From: a virus
Strand: one strand, 5' to 3'
IMG/VR virus record: IMGVR_UViG_3300042340_000507
Span: 62,001-126,000 of that record
DNA length: 64,000 nucleotides
Part shown: positions 40,674 to 49,321 of the stretch, in pieces
Position numbering within the stretch: the stretch's first letter is position 1
Layout of the letters: each line of letters opens with the position of its first letter
Made by a program: the position numbers and the translations under genes
Notes under the pieces: generated by a model
Databases searched by the model: none
Told to the model about the DNA's origin: nothing
What the model saw: only the letters and a program-made list of their open reading frames with translations

Positions 40674-41168
40674 ATGCAAACTTCTTTAGCAGAAAAAGAC
40701 AAAGATTTTTACCTTCAGGATTCAACTTCGGAATTTGAAATAGAAGAAGCTGAAGTGGAAATTTCTCCCGAAGAAATAGAAGATCCTTCTGAAGAACCAG
40801 AAGATCTGGGTACAATCGATTTCCAAATTTCATCAGATGAGGAAGAGGATCCGGATGAAAGAGAAGAAGACAAAGGGGAAGAGGACGAAGAGGAGAGCGA
40901 CGAAGAAGAAGAGGTCCAGAGTATAGAATATAGCGAAGTCGATGACGAGGATGATGATGAAGATGATGAAGATGATGAAGATGATGATGAAGATGAAACA
41001 GATTACGAAGAAGAGGAAATGCTAACTGAACCTTTTCTCGGAGATGAAGATTCCGAAGAAGAGGACGAAGAAGAGGACGAAGAAGATGAAGAGGACGAAG
41101 AATCTTCATCGGATGAAAGAACCCCAATCCTAAGTTTCAAAGATTTTATTAAAAAAACTAGGAAATAA
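40674..41168 (+). CDS. Highly acidic protein (possible head-core/scaffold protein)
   Basis: The 164-residue protein is about half Asp/Glu; the centre is runs such as DEDDDEDDEDDEDD and EEEDEEEDEEDEEDEE. The C-terminus ILSFKDFIKKTRK is basic with the F-x-x-F motif. T4 head-core protein gp67 has a similar acidic tail, so a prohead-core role is plausible. The GAN/GAT repeat coding also makes it prone to slippage. An antisense reading frame here is a by-product of the repeat. Confidence 0.6.
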   Translation: MQTSLAEKDKDFYLQDSTSEFEIEEAEVEISPEEIEDPSEEPEDLGTIDFQISSDEEEDPDEREEDKGEEDEEESDEEEEVQSIEYSEVDDEDDDEDDEDDEDDDEDETDYEEEEMLTEPFLGDEDSEEEDEEEDEEDEEDEESSSDERTPILSFKDFIKKTRK

Positions 41169-41174
41169 TCCTAG
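41151..41174 (-). terminator. Terminator of the gene at 41177-41359
   Basis: Minus strand CTAGG-ATTATTT-CCTAG followed by seven T residues. It lies inside the last codons of the convergent acidic-protein gene. Confidence 0.45.
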
Positions 41175-41176
41175 AA

Positions 41177-41359
41177 TCAATCGTCGGAGGTTGTGCTTCT
41201 GCCCAGGTCTCTCCGAATCAATTTTCTAACGTAGTGAGAAATAGAAACCGGAGGATCGCCCTTGGTTAGAGCTTGCTTTGAGATCTTTTTGCCAAGTTCT
41301 TCCAGATCTTCAGATGACAGGAGAACCTGAATTTTTTCACTTTTATCTGCTTTTGCCAT
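41177..41359 (-). CDS. Small ribbon-helix-helix-like protein
   Basis: The 60-residue protein has SEKIQVLLSSEDLEELGKKI followed by PVSISHYVRKLIRRDLG. A strand, then two helices with the second starting S-x-S-x-x-V-R-x-L-I, fits CopG/RHH DNA-binding proteins. It could repress phage genes. A GATATATA element precedes it. Confidence 0.5.
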   Translation of the reverse strand: MAKADKSEKIQVLLSSEDLEELGKKISKQALTKGDPPVSISHYVRKLIRRDLGRSTTSDD

Positions 41360-41377
41360 GTTGTTTATTATTTGGTT

Positions 41378-41385
41378 TATATATC
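41378..41385 (-). promoter_or_regulatory. T4-late-like promoter element GATATATA
   Basis: Minus strand AAGATATATAAACC, 18 bases before the ATG at 41359. Confidence 0.45.
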
Positions 41386-41386
41386 T

Positions 41387-42853
41387 TTAAGAAAATTCAA
41401 TGCCAAGATGGGGTTTGCCTTTGGCTTTCAAAGGTCTATAACCTTTAATCTCCTCGGTGACGACAAAGGCTTTGTGTGGATTAACCATTACCCCCATTTT
41501 TTTCATCAGGCCTCTGCTGGCCAGGAATGGAGTGCTTTTTTGGACCCTATCCGTGGGAGCAACTTTTACATCCGAGATCTTTACCCCGTTGAGCATGACG
41601 TCTAGCAGAATAATAGGTCTCTTGCTTTTATCTCTACCCACTTCCGTATCGGTGTAACCAACAATGTCGCTGGTAAATTCTTTGCCCCCGATTTTCCACT
41701 TCAGCTGATTTCCTACTTCTTTCGTTTCATCTGCCTGAATCGATGAGGCACTGGAGCCATTTCCAGTGTCGAATTTGGCAACAAGCTTTCCTATCTCTGG
41801 GATCTCAATCGTCTCTAAATAACCAACCTCCATCCTAGAGTAGATCCAATTCTTTTTATTGATGACATAATCGATGACGTCCCCCACAATGGGTCTTCCT
41901 ATGGCCTGAGAGATGCCTTCTGTTCCAGGCGAGGAATTAACCTCCAGAATATACGGCTCTTTCGTTTTTTTATCGATCATGATGTCTACCCCGCACCAAT
42001 GGCTACCGACAGAATTAGCAGCCCGACAGGCTAAATCGGCAATTTTATCATCTATATTATAGGCAGAAACTTTACCTCCTAGAGAGTAATTGGTTCTGAA
42101 ATCCTTTTTTACTGCTTCTCTTTTCATGGATCCAAGAATAATGCAATTGCTTGGTTTGGTGATTAAAGGGTCAAATCTTTTGAGGATGACCTGAATTCTC
42201 AAATCAAAGTTCGAGTCAATTTTTTCCTGAATAAGAATTTCCTTTTCGGGATCCAATTTGGCAATCGTTTGATACACAGATTTCAGAGAGGCGTAAGAAT
42301 CAACAATTGAAACCCCAATGCCCTGAGTGCCCGAGAGCAACTTCATTACTACAGGAAACTGACCACCTATTTGTTCCAAGGCAGTATCCAGATTTTCTTC
42401 CCCGTTCACCAGGGCATATCTGGGAACTGGAAGTTCATTCTCTTCCAACACCTTTGAGGTTAAGAATTTACTCTCACACACCTCGATAGATTCCAGAGAA
42501 TTGACACAGAAATAACGGGATGCTTCTAATTCTCTCATGATCTGTTTGGTCAGAGAATTGGAAATAACCCCTCGTCTAGGAATAATAGCGGTCACATCAG
42601 GATTTATGAAAATTTCTCTTTTGTCCCCTGAGGTCTCCCGGAGTAGATGTCCATTATAGATTTTTTCAAGCTGCACATTGTTGATGTTGACAACGTAACA
42701 AGGGATACCCCTTTTTTGGCATTCCTCCAGGAAGGATTTGGACGTCGGACTGGGTTTTACCGTGCCTGAGAGGATCAGGAGTTCAACTCCTTTTTCTTCT
42801 TTAGATTCGTTCAAGAAGTTGCAAAAATTTAACACGGCGGGTAGTGAATTCAT
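41387..42853 (-). CDS. RimK-like ATP-grasp ligase fused to retropepsin-like (RimB-type) protease
   Basis: The 488-residue protein starts MNSLPAVLNFCNFLNESK (F-x-x-F...N-E). An N-terminal pre-ATP-grasp domain has ILSGTVKPSPTSK; the ATP-grasp part (about 105-325) has VVMKLLSGTQGIGVS (Gly-rich loop), EILIQEKID and GVDIMIDKKT...ILEVNSSPG, as in RimK. From about 345: EIGKLVAKFDTGNGSSASS contains the D-T-G aspartic-protease signature, and the rest matches the RimB/ATP-dependent zinc protease type. RimK adds glutamate residues to proteins and RimB trims poly-glutamate; here both activities are joined. Behind a late-like promoter and with a targeting-like start, it may be a virion protein acting on host ribosomes or enzymes. 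Confidence 0.8.
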   Translation of the reverse strand: MNSLPAVLNFCNFLNESKEEKGVELLILSGTVKPSPTSKSFLEECQKRGIPCYVVNINNVQLEKIYNGHLLRETSGDKREIFINPDVTAIIPRRGVISNSLTKQIMRELEASRYFCVNSLESIEVCESKFLTSKVLEENELPVPRYALVNGEENLDTALEQIGGQFPVVMKLLSGTQGIGVSIVDSYASLKSVYQTIAKLDPEKEILIQEKIDSNFDLRIQVILKRFDPLITKPSNCIILGSMKREAVKKDFRTNYSLGGKVSAYNIDDKIADLACRAANSVGSHWCGVDIMIDKKTKEPYILEVNSSPGTEGISQAIGRPIVGDVIDYVINKKNWIYSRMEVGYLETIEIPEIGKLVAKFDTGNGSSASSIQADETKEVGNQLKWKIGGKEFTSDIVGYTDTEVGRDKSKRPIILLDVMLNGVKISDVKVAPTDRVQKSTPFLASRGLMKKMGVMVNPHKAFVVTEEIKGYRPLKAKGKPHLGIEFS

Positions 42854-42877
42854 CCAGAGAATTTTTTTTAGATGTTC

Positions 42878-42885
42878 TATATATC
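42878..42885 (-). promoter_or_regulatory. T4-late-like promoter element GATATATA
   Basis: Minus strand TAGATATATAGAAC, 24 bases upstream of the ATG at 42853. Confidence 0.45.
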
Positions 42886-42910
42886 TAGAACTCTGAAAAA
42901 ATTAGATGGT

Positions 42911-43162
42911 TTACTGCATCAAGAATTCGATTTCCACCGCTATTCTGATTTTGTGAAGCACTGCACATTTCTCGTACTGTTCCTCCAAAGTGAAGAAATC
43001 AACCAGCTCTTCCAACCTCTCACATTTGAAAGAAGGGGAGAGACTTTTATCACTTATAAACAAAAAACGGTTTTCTTCTAACAGATGGTAGGTCTCGTCC
43101 ATATACTGGCAATATGCCTCGAATTCTTCATCCGCAATATCTTCAAACTGGTACTTGTTCAT
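42911..43162 (-). CDS. Small helical protein, YEKC-motif family
   Basis: The 83-residue protein starts MNKYQFEDIADEEFEAYC and contains DFFTLEEQYEKCAVLHKIR, the motif shared with four other small proteins here. Function unknown; it overlaps the end of the next gene upstream by 20 bases. Confidence 0.5.
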   Translation of the reverse strand: MNKYQFEDIADEEFEAYCQYMDETYHLLEENRFLFISDKSLSPSFKCERLEELVDFFTLEEQYEKCAVLHKIRIAVEIEFLMQ

Positions 43163-43325
43163 GCTTTTCTAAAATTTGACGGAGGTAGGACAAAGAGGAC
43201 TCAGAACCTAGAACAGCATCAGGAGAGTACCAGTACAGTTGGAGGAATTTTGAATCATCCCCCAAATTTTCCCTGATTTTGCTCAGAGTATCAGGATCGG
43301 GTAAAATTGTGTGGTGGTAACCCAT
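43143..43325 (-). CDS. Hypothetical small protein
   Basis: The 60-residue protein starts MGYHHTILPDPDTLSKIR. It begins 3 bases after the polymerase stop codon, so it is cotranscribed with the replication gene. No family recognised. Confidence 0.45.
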   Translation of the reverse strand: MGYHHTILPDPDTLSKIRENLGDDSKFLQLYWYSPDAVLGSESSLSYLRQILEKHEQVPV

Positions 43326-43328
43326 AAG

Positions 43329-44483
43329 TTAAAAAAGAGTGTTGATCATGAAAAGATTTGGACTGATTGGGTGAAAGCCCATTACTTCGATAAATCTGTT
43401 AATAGGATCTAGAATTGTTTTGGTGAACTGTTCGTCGTAGTTGACTGGGGGTGCGTATTCATAGGGAAAATTACCCTGGGAATAGGCAAAGACGTTGTTC
43501 TCTGCCTCGGATCTAACCGGCACGAAATAAAATCTGACTTTATCTCCAGATCTCAGAAGAGGATATTTCTCTTTGTACTTGGAGTTGTTTAGCAGAAAAT
43601 TATGGAAAGCGGAGGCTCTAACGTGAATCGGACAGGACTTGCTCACCTCGAGTTTTGTCGTGTCATTCAGGATGAATTTTTCGTAGTTGTTAACCGATAT
43701 TGCGAGAGAGATCTGCTCGGCTTCTTGGGCCTTGAAATCTTTTTTAATGCTCTTTAACTCCTGAACAAATTCTCTAAGGTTGAAGTTTTTACCCACAGAC
43801 AGAATATACTTCGTCAAATAAAGAAGTTTTTCTCTGACAAAAGTGGGGGTTCCTCCCTTGATCATTTCTACCCCTGTTGTTTTAATAAAAGTCAGAGGAT
43901 CCGAGTGTATCCCGTCGGCATAGACTTGATTGGTGACATATTTTTTCTTACCCAAGAAAATAGCATTCTTTGAGATTGTTTCAAGTTCAAAGTCCTGGTA
44001 GTTTTCAGTGTTCCATTTCTTAGAGTAAAGATCAAAACATTTTTTGATGTAGTTTTTCAGCCTTAAATCGTTAATGGCAAGAATAAGTTCTTTGGGATCA
44101 CCCTGCCAATCACAGGAAGCAACGACTTCCTCAAAGGTAACATAGTTGGAATCAGTATCAGAGTAAATGACAAGGGGTTTGGCCACTCTTTTAACCTCAG
44201 TTAGACCTAATTTTTCGTGCAGTTCTACGTCCTCGTGCCAAAAATCGTGGAAGTACCGGTTGACTATCTTCTCCGAATATTTAATCATATCCTGACCCTG
44301 AAGGGTAACGGCTTCTGCTACCTCGTGGTTGAAACACACAAAATAACTGTTCCCAATCGAACCATAGATAGAATTCATGGTCAATTTGATCGCCTGTTCT
44401 TCATTCTTATATTCGTTTTTCAGAGCGGTCAGTTCTTCTTTTTTCTGAAGCAGTTCTGATTGGGACAAATTTTCGTACGACAT
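43329..44483 (-). CDS. 43: Family B DNA polymerase, C-terminal part (T4 gp43-like, split)
   Basis: The 384-residue protein starts MSYENLSQSELLQKKEEL with an A-rich leader. KLTMNSIYGSIGNSYF (polymerase motif B, residues about 33-48) is followed by LVIYSDTDSNYVTFEE (motif C, catalytic D-T-D), then a thumb. The exonuclease domain and motif A (DxxSLYP) are absent, and no upstream gene in the window supplies them. The part is only about 40% of a full gp43, so the enzyme must be assembled from two polypeptides, with the N-terminal part elsewhere. Split gp43 genes are known in some T4-like phages. Confidence 0.85.
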   Translation of the reverse strand: MSYENLSQSELLQKKEELTALKNEYKNEEQAIKLTMNSIYGSIGNSYFVCFNHEVAEAVTLQGQDMIKYSEKIVNRYFHDFWHEDVELHEKLGLTEVKRVAKPLVIYSDTDSNYVTFEEVVASCDWQGDPKELILAINDLRLKNYIKKCFDLYSKKWNTENYQDFELETISKNAIFLGKKKYVTNQVYADGIHSDPLTFIKTTGVEMIKGGTPTFVREKLLYLTKYILSVGKNFNLREFVQELKSIKKDFKAQEAEQISLAISVNNYEKFILNDTTKLEVSKSCPIHVRASAFHNFLLNNSKYKEKYPLLRSGDKVRFYFVPVRSEAENNVFAYSQGNFPYEYAPPVNYDEQFTKTILDPINRFIEVMGFHPISPNLFMINTLF

Positions 44484-44534
44484 TTTTTGATTGTGTTTAT
44501 TTTATGCTAGAAGGCTGGTTTGTTTCCATTCCTA

Positions 44535-44542
44535 GATATATA
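44535..44542 (+). promoter_or_regulatory. T4-late-like promoter element GATATATA
   Basis: CTAGATATATAATTGATG: the element ends four bases before the ATG at 44547, leaving almost no leader. Confidence 0.5.
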
Positions 44543-44546
44543 ATTG

Positions 44547-45362
44547 ATGCAAAAGGAGAACCCCATTCAAAGTTTTAAAATTTTCGAGGCAAAAAAAGGA
44601 GATCGGGCAGCTGGCACAAGATTGTCCAGAAAGCAAACAGAAATCTTAAATAAACACGTTGTTGGCACCTGGGAAATGAACAGGAAAACTGACAGGGTGG
44701 ACATCACAGGCAATTTTTATCTTTCTGAACCTTTTAATCAGACCCGGGAAATTGATATTTTCAAGGGGATCGGATTTGGCAAGGTGACCGGGGTTTTTTA
44801 TTGCACTAGAAATTTTTTTCAAGATCTAGAGGGATTTCCACAAGAAGTTCAAGGAAGTTTCAACTGTAGCGATAACTCTTTGACCTCCTTGCAGGGAGGA
44901 CCTACTAAAATAGGGAAGAATTTCTCTTGCAACAACAACAATCTTAAAGATCTAGTTGGGGGTCCTGTTGAAGTTGGTGGGCAGTACTTGGCCTTTGGTA
45001 ATCCCTTAACCAGTTTGGTAGGAGCTCCAGTTAAATTGAAGAAAGGTTTTTACTCCGATTTGGTCGATTTTAATGAAGGTAAATGGAATTATCTAGGTTG
45101 GATACAAGCCTTAGAAGAAGCTAAATCCAAAAATTTTACCCGTATTGAAGCTCTGATTTCAACCCTTCCTTTTTTAGATGTAAATTTCTTGAAGAATTAT
45201 ATTGTCGATAATCCAGATCGCATGGTGGATCTAGCTATGTTTTGGGAATATCCAGAAGTTGCCAATTTCAGACGGGAGCTAGAAAAAGTTCTAGATCTCA
45301 ATACGAAGAAAAAAGTGAAAATTCTGAGCAATATGAGGGGATATTTCTCTACTTTTCGATAA
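44547..45362 (+). CDS. Leucine-rich-type repeat protein with capsid-targeting-like N-terminus
   Basis: The protein has 271 residues. It starts MQKENPIQSFKIFEAKKG (I-F-E site). About residues 65-165 carry repeats of about 21 residues (NSLTSLQGGPTKIGKNFSC, NPLTSLVGAPVKLKKGF) related to those at 54-57 kb, followed by a helical C-terminal domain with LGWIQALEEAKSKN and FREL-type end shared in outline with those paralogues. Base composition is AT-rich like the rest of the phage, so this looks like the older copy. Last 14 bases overlap the convergent clamp gene. Confidence 0.6.
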   Translation: MQKENPIQSFKIFEAKKGDRAAGTRLSRKQTEILNKHVVGTWEMNRKTDRVDITGNFYLSEPFNQTREIDIFKGIGFGKVTGVFYCTRNFFQDLEGFPQEVQGSFNCSDNSLTSLQGGPTKIGKNFSCNNNNLKDLVGGPVEVGGQYLAFGNPLTSLVGAPVKLKKGFYSDLVDFNEGKWNYLGWIQALEEAKSKNFTRIEALISTLPFLDVNFLKNYIVDNPDRMVDLAMFWEYPEVANFRRELEKVLDLNTKKKVKILSNMRGYFSTFR

Positions 45363-46110
45363 TGCCGATAGCGGTGGAAGTAGGGGTTTGATCAGAGGCA
45401 AAGACTATTCTGTTCTCATGGAAGAAGCAAATGCATGATTCAGGATCTACATAGTTCAAATGTGATTTGTAAATCGAAGCATCTAAGGGCTTGGCACAAT
45501 CTATGTCAGAGCTTCCAATAGTCAATTTATAGTCAAAAGATTCTCCGATAACTCTGACGTAGTCCGAGTGAAGTGAGAAGTTTAGCAGCTCTTCGGAGTT
45601 GGACTCCATTCCACAGAGGGAAGAAACAGAAGAGAAATCAGAAACAAAAAATTTGAAACTGGCCAAGGCATCTTCTTGACTTTGAACCAGATCAGAAATG
45701 GAATCCTCCACATAAGAAAGCAAAGATAGATCAGCACATTTGATCCTTATTTTCAGAGAGGGGGAGATCAATTTTAATTCCGTTGCGACACACTCATCAT
45801 CAATAGTGGCAATTTCCAGGTGTAAAAAAACTTCCTCCTCCGACCTAAAATAGCGGAAGCTATCCATCAGTCTGGTAATATCCAGCAGACCTATTTTAAT
45901 TCTGTCACACTTAAGGGCTGAAAATTCAGTTAAGGAATCAAAAATAAGATTAGTGGGAATTCTGGAGAATTTCATGACAGATTTATCGGGGGTGTGAACT
46001 TTACAAAAAAGATCCGTTTCTGTTAATTCTAGCAAGACGCTTCGGTCGACGACTTTTAGCTTCTTGAGAAAAAGGATGAAATTACTCGTGCTGGTTACTC
46101 TAATTTTCAT
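45349..46110 (-). CDS. Probable sliding clamp (T4 gp45-like)
   Basis: 253 residues from ATG 46110 (MKIRVTSTSNFILFLKKL); the longer frame would overlap the upstream gene. Alternating strands and helices with LLELTETDLFCKVHTPDK, and two similar halves, end in CICFFHENRIVFASDQTPTS, reminiscent of PCNA-type clamps. Placement between the polymerase part and a topoisomerase gene supports it. The similarity is weak by eye, so the call is tentative. Confidence 0.5.
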   Translation of the reverse strand: MKIRVTSTSNFILFLKKLKVVDRSVLLELTETDLFCKVHTPDKSVMKFSRIPTNLIFDSLTEFSALKCDRIKIGLLDITRLMDSFRYFRSEEEVFLHLEIATIDDECVATELKLISPSLKIRIKCADLSLLSYVEDSISDLVQSQEDALASFKFFVSDFSSVSSLCGMESNSEELLNFSLHSDYVRVIGESFDYKLTIGSSDIDCAKPLDASIYKSHLNYVDPESCICFFHENRIVFASDQTPTSTAIGIIEK

Positions 46111-46136
46111 GGATTTAGATTTTTTTATTATAGGGT

Positions 46137-46805
46137 TTAGATGGAGGATTCTTTCGATGCATCGCAAAGAGAATCTGATTTTTTTTCTGAGAAATTTGTG
46201 AAGTAATGGTAGTCTGTTTCATATTTACCATTCCCTTCGATAGAATAGACCCTCATGTCGATCTTGTAGCCGGGATTTTTATCAATCCGGTTAAAAGTCC
46301 AGGCATTATCCATCCAGATGATTCTGTTGTTGGGGTAGATAAAGAAATTACCATTGTCCATTTTAAAAACGTGTCCGCACTTGTGTTCGGGGGTTTCTGA
46401 GAAATTGGTGTCTAGAACACTTCTGTTTTCGTGGGACCAGTCCAAGGTAAATAGATAGACACCCTGCCTTTTGAGCCCCGTGATCGAAATCAGATCGGCC
46501 CTGAGACCCGACAGCCTTTCTCTTACCTGGACGTCAATGTAAGAACTGAAACAGTCCCAGTACATGTGTTCACTGAGGGGAAGAACTTCGGCCTGACGGT
46601 GCCAACAAAAGGCATGAATGGGCCGGCGGGTCCAGTTAACCCCATTTTCTAGAAATGCCTCGAAGAGAGGAACTCTTTTCTGAATAGATGCCACCGAATG
46701 AACATCGGCTAGGGTTAGATCCCCGTGTCCTTTTTCGTGATTGAATAAGAATTCATTTCTGATAAAACAGGTGAGGGTTGGAATGTTGTGATTTAGGTAA
46801 GACAT
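46137..46805 (-). CDS. Conserved-looking hypothetical protein
   Basis: The 222-residue protein starts MSYLNHNIPTLTCFIRNEF and is aromatic- and His-rich (FCWHRQAEVLPLSEHMYW), with a central LITGLKRQGVYLFTLDW-like strand pattern and WMDNAWTFNR near the end. No catalytic motif recognised. It sits between the topoisomerase and the clamp-like gene and is likely part of the replication operon. Confidence 0.5.
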   Translation of the reverse strand: MSYLNHNIPTLTCFIRNEFLFNHEKGHGDLTLADVHSVASIQKRVPLFEAFLENGVNWTRRPIHAFCWHRQAEVLPLSEHMYWDCFSSYIDVQVRERLSGLRADLISITGLKRQGVYLFTLDWSHENRSVLDTNFSETPEHKCGHVFKMDNGNFFIYPNNRIIWMDNAWTFNRIDKNPGYKIDMRVYSIEGNGKYETDYHYFTNFSEKKSDSLCDASKESSI

Positions 46806-46812
46806 AGGTGTT

Positions 46813-48177
46813 TTATTCTTGTTCCTCGTCGCTAGGGGTAAAAATTTCTATCTCTGCATCTGATAATTTAAAAGCAGTCTGGGTTGGACCTGCCAGTAAC
46901 ACCGCCGCTCCTTTTTTCTGGGTCGCTTTAATCTGGGCAACTGCTTTTTGTTGCTGTTGGATTGCCTTTTTGGTGGATTGAAGGCGAGACTTGATCTCTT
47001 TGATTTCTTGCTCTGTCTCTTGGATGTGATTCGAGGAGAGTTTAATCAATTGGATAGAGGAAAGTCTTCCTGCAATTTCTTTAGAAAACTGGGTTAGAAA
47101 CTGGGAAATCTCATCGTTCTTTCTTCTAGTTTGACTCATGTAGATTAGGAATTTGAGTTTGGCCTCTAAATAGGCCAACTCATGGGTTAGATCCTTTTCA
47201 TCTTTCATGAATCTTTTAAGTTTTAGGTCCTCCAGATGCACCGCAAATTCCCCCAGGTATTCTTTAATTGAAGAATATTGGCGTACTGCTCCGTCTTTGA
47301 TAAAAACAACATCTTCTTTAACAATAATCTGGGTCATCTTTTTAACTGCGTCCGTCATGACAGAAAATTCTGGTGCCGAAAGTTTCGAGAAGGTGAGAGT
47401 CAGATCACATTTACTTTGCGAATTGTTACCCAACCTGTATTCCTTGCCCATTTTTTCCAGTTTAGTCAATAATTTATCCATGAAAGAATCATATCTCATA
47501 ACTGGAGGAAGATCAAAGATTCGGATCGATTTTTTTTCGGGTTGAACCTCAAATCCGCTTTCGAGCAGCCACACGTTATCCTGATCTTCGTATTTGAAAA
47601 TTTTGCCTCCAAAATCTTTGAAATGTGGTTTAAGAATCTTGTTCTTGCCTTCTAAAAATTCTTGAATGTCTTCTAGTTTTCTCGGTAGAATGTTGCTTCT
47701 GTATCCGACGGCAATCCCCACAATGTGGGTTAAAAGTCCAATAGGGGTTTCAATGTGCAACCAATCAAAACCCCCTTCCTCGTTCTTTTCATTCAGATCG
47801 TAGTGTTTAAAGATGATTTCTTTGATGCCCCGATTGACCCTGACTGAGGTGTACCTAGGAGCAGAGGGATTGGGATTGACAGGAGAACCAAAAAAACCAT
47901 CCCCTTCCAACAGGGACCCTGAGCACCCAAAGGGTCTGGCTAATTTAGAGATCGCTCCGGCGATTGAAGAATCTCCGTGGTGATATCTGCCAGTTCGAAT
48001 AACCTCCCCTACCAAGCCGATGGTTTTTTGAAAAATAGCTGGGCTGTTTTCTAGTACGATCCTCTGGACCGGGGTCAATGAATCATAAAAATTAGGTATA
48101 CCTCTGGATTGCAGGACGTACAGGGCATATTCACGATACTGGGTTTCGATCTGCTCTGTGATACTAAGTACTTTCAA
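46813..48177 (-). CDS. 52: Type II DNA topoisomerase medium subunit (T4 gp52/GyrA-like)
   Basis: The protein has 454 residues. SRGIPNFYDSLTPVQRIVL opens like gp52; TGRYHHGDSSIAGAISKLA and SAPRYTSVRVN give the H-H-G-D and catalytic Tyr motifs. Ends with a long coiled coil (QETEQEIKEIKSRLQSTKK) and an acidic tail, shorter than GyrA because the C-terminal beta-propeller is absent, as in T4. It cuts and rejoins both strands with the ATPase subunit encoded at 52320-54107. Confidence 0.9.
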   Translation of the reverse strand: MKVLSITEQIETQYREYALYVLQSRGIPNFYDSLTPVQRIVLENSPAIFQKTIGLVGEVIRTGRYHHGDSSIAGAISKLARPFGCSGSLLEGDGFFGSPVNPNPSAPRYTSVRVNRGIKEIIFKHYDLNEKNEEGGFDWLHIETPIGLLTHIVGIAVGYRSNILPRKLEDIQEFLEGKNKILKPHFKDFGGKIFKYEDQDNVWLLESGFEVQPEKKSIRIFDLPPVMRYDSFMDKLLTKLEKMGKEYRLGNNSQSKCDLTLTFSKLSAPEFSVMTDAVKKMTQIIVKEDVVFIKDGAVRQYSSIKEYLGEFAVHLEDLKLKRFMKDEKDLTHELAYLEAKLKFLIYMSQTRRKNDEISQFLTQFSKEIAGRLSSIQLIKLSSNHIQETEQEIKEIKSRLQSTKKAIQQQQKAVAQIKATQKKGAAVLLAGPTQTAFKLSDAEIEIFTPSDEEQE

Positions 48178-48234
48178 GATTTTAATTTTTCAGATTGTAG
48201 CAGCCCTGCAGATAAGAAGTTTCCCCTTGAGCCG

Positions 48235-49305
48235 TTAATTAATTGAATCTAGATCTAAAAGAACCAATTCGATCTGATCTTGGCCGGCATCTTTCAATTT
48301 CTTGATGATCTCTTTCATGTCTTTTTTGTACTGGGTGGCAAGACAGCCACTGCTAATGTTATCGACGGTATCTATATCAGCTCCTTGATGAATGTTGATT
48401 CCAAATTCACCTTTTTCTTCATTGCCCGGTGAAAAAGTTTTAAATGTTGCCTGACTTTCAGAATCGACTGGCGTGTATCTATGAACCGTGACTGGTTCTG
48501 CCTGGATTAATGCATCCTCTTTCCCTTTGTGCTTACCCAATTTATAGGTATAAACACCCGGTTGAATGATGGCTAGCCCCTTGGGGTTAATGCCGGAAGC
48601 ATTGCCCCTACTAGCCATTAAATTCCGATAACTTTTTACCATAAAGGCTGGCCCAGGTGTGGTGGTGGCTGGATAAAATTGGACTGTTTTATTGGAGTCG
48701 GGACCTAGTAAGAAAAGTGCATCGGTGAAACGATTGGGCATTTTTTTCTTCACCACCAGGTTGTTTCTCAGAGCAACAAGAGTGTATTTATCGGACGGGT
48801 ACTTGATTCCTTCTTTTTTCAATAGTTGGCTGAGATCACTCCAATCCATTTCTTTGGCCTCACTAAATTCGTAAGATCCTCCGTCTGGTAACTTACCGAA
48901 ATCTATATCTCCACTTTTTCCCATTCCCATTCTATCGAGCATATCTTGCAATTCTTTTTCCTTTGAGATATTGCCGGAAGGTGCATTTCTTGATCCAGTT
49001 CCTTCATCAGATAAATATTTGCTGTCTAGGAGACCTTTCTCGGACATCTGCTTTCGATAATCTTCATCCGTTTTTTCTAAAAATCTCTTGCCCATACTGG
49101 TAGACCAAAACATATTCTGTAAATCTTTACCTGACTTGATAATTGGTTCTTTTAGACCACCGCTTTCTCCCCCTGTTTTGGGAATCAGTGGGGCAACTTC
49201 CCCAATGGCATCTTTTAAAATATCCTGAATTTTTTCATTCTCTGTTATTCTGTCCGTTGACAGACCGAGAAAATCTTGAAAATTCAGAACTTTAGATGAT
49301 TTCAT
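48235..49305 (-). CDS. YkuD/L,D-transpeptidase-like protein with capsid-targeting-like N-terminus
   Basis: The 356-residue protein starts MKSSKVLNFQDFLGLSTD and reaches an I-T-E site at residue 22. Residues 60-180 are low-complexity and helical. Near the C-terminus GEFGINIHQGADIDTV is followed by ISSGCLATQ, the H...S-x-G-C pattern of L,D-transpeptidases (normally S-H-G-C). They cross-link or trim peptidoglycan peptides. Behind a GATATATA element, so a virion cell-wall enzyme is plausible. Confidence 0.6.
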   Translation of the reverse strand: MKSSKVLNFQDFLGLSTDRITENEKIQDILKDAIGEVAPLIPKTGGESGGLKEPIIKSGKDLQNMFWSTSMGKRFLEKTDEDYRKQMSEKGLLDSKYLSDEGTGSRNAPSGNISKEKELQDMLDRMGMGKSGDIDFGKLPDGGSYEFSEAKEMDWSDLSQLLKKEGIKYPSDKYTLVALRNNLVVKKKMPNRFTDALFLLGPDSNKTVQFYPATTTPGPAFMVKSYRNLMASRGNASGINPKGLAIIQPGVYTYKLGKHKGKEDALIQAEPVTVHRYTPVDSESQATFKTFSPGNEEKGEFGINIHQGADIDTVDNISSGCLATQYKKDMKEIIKKLKDAGQDQIELVLLDLDSIN

Positions 49306-49321
49306 GAGGGATTTTTTTCTT

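Noticed and set aside
40672-41127. Leu/His-rich minus-strand frame opposite the acidic protein
   Set aside because: It mirrors the GAN-rich repeat of the acidic gene; the plus frame has a promoter, a proper start and the shared C-terminal motif.
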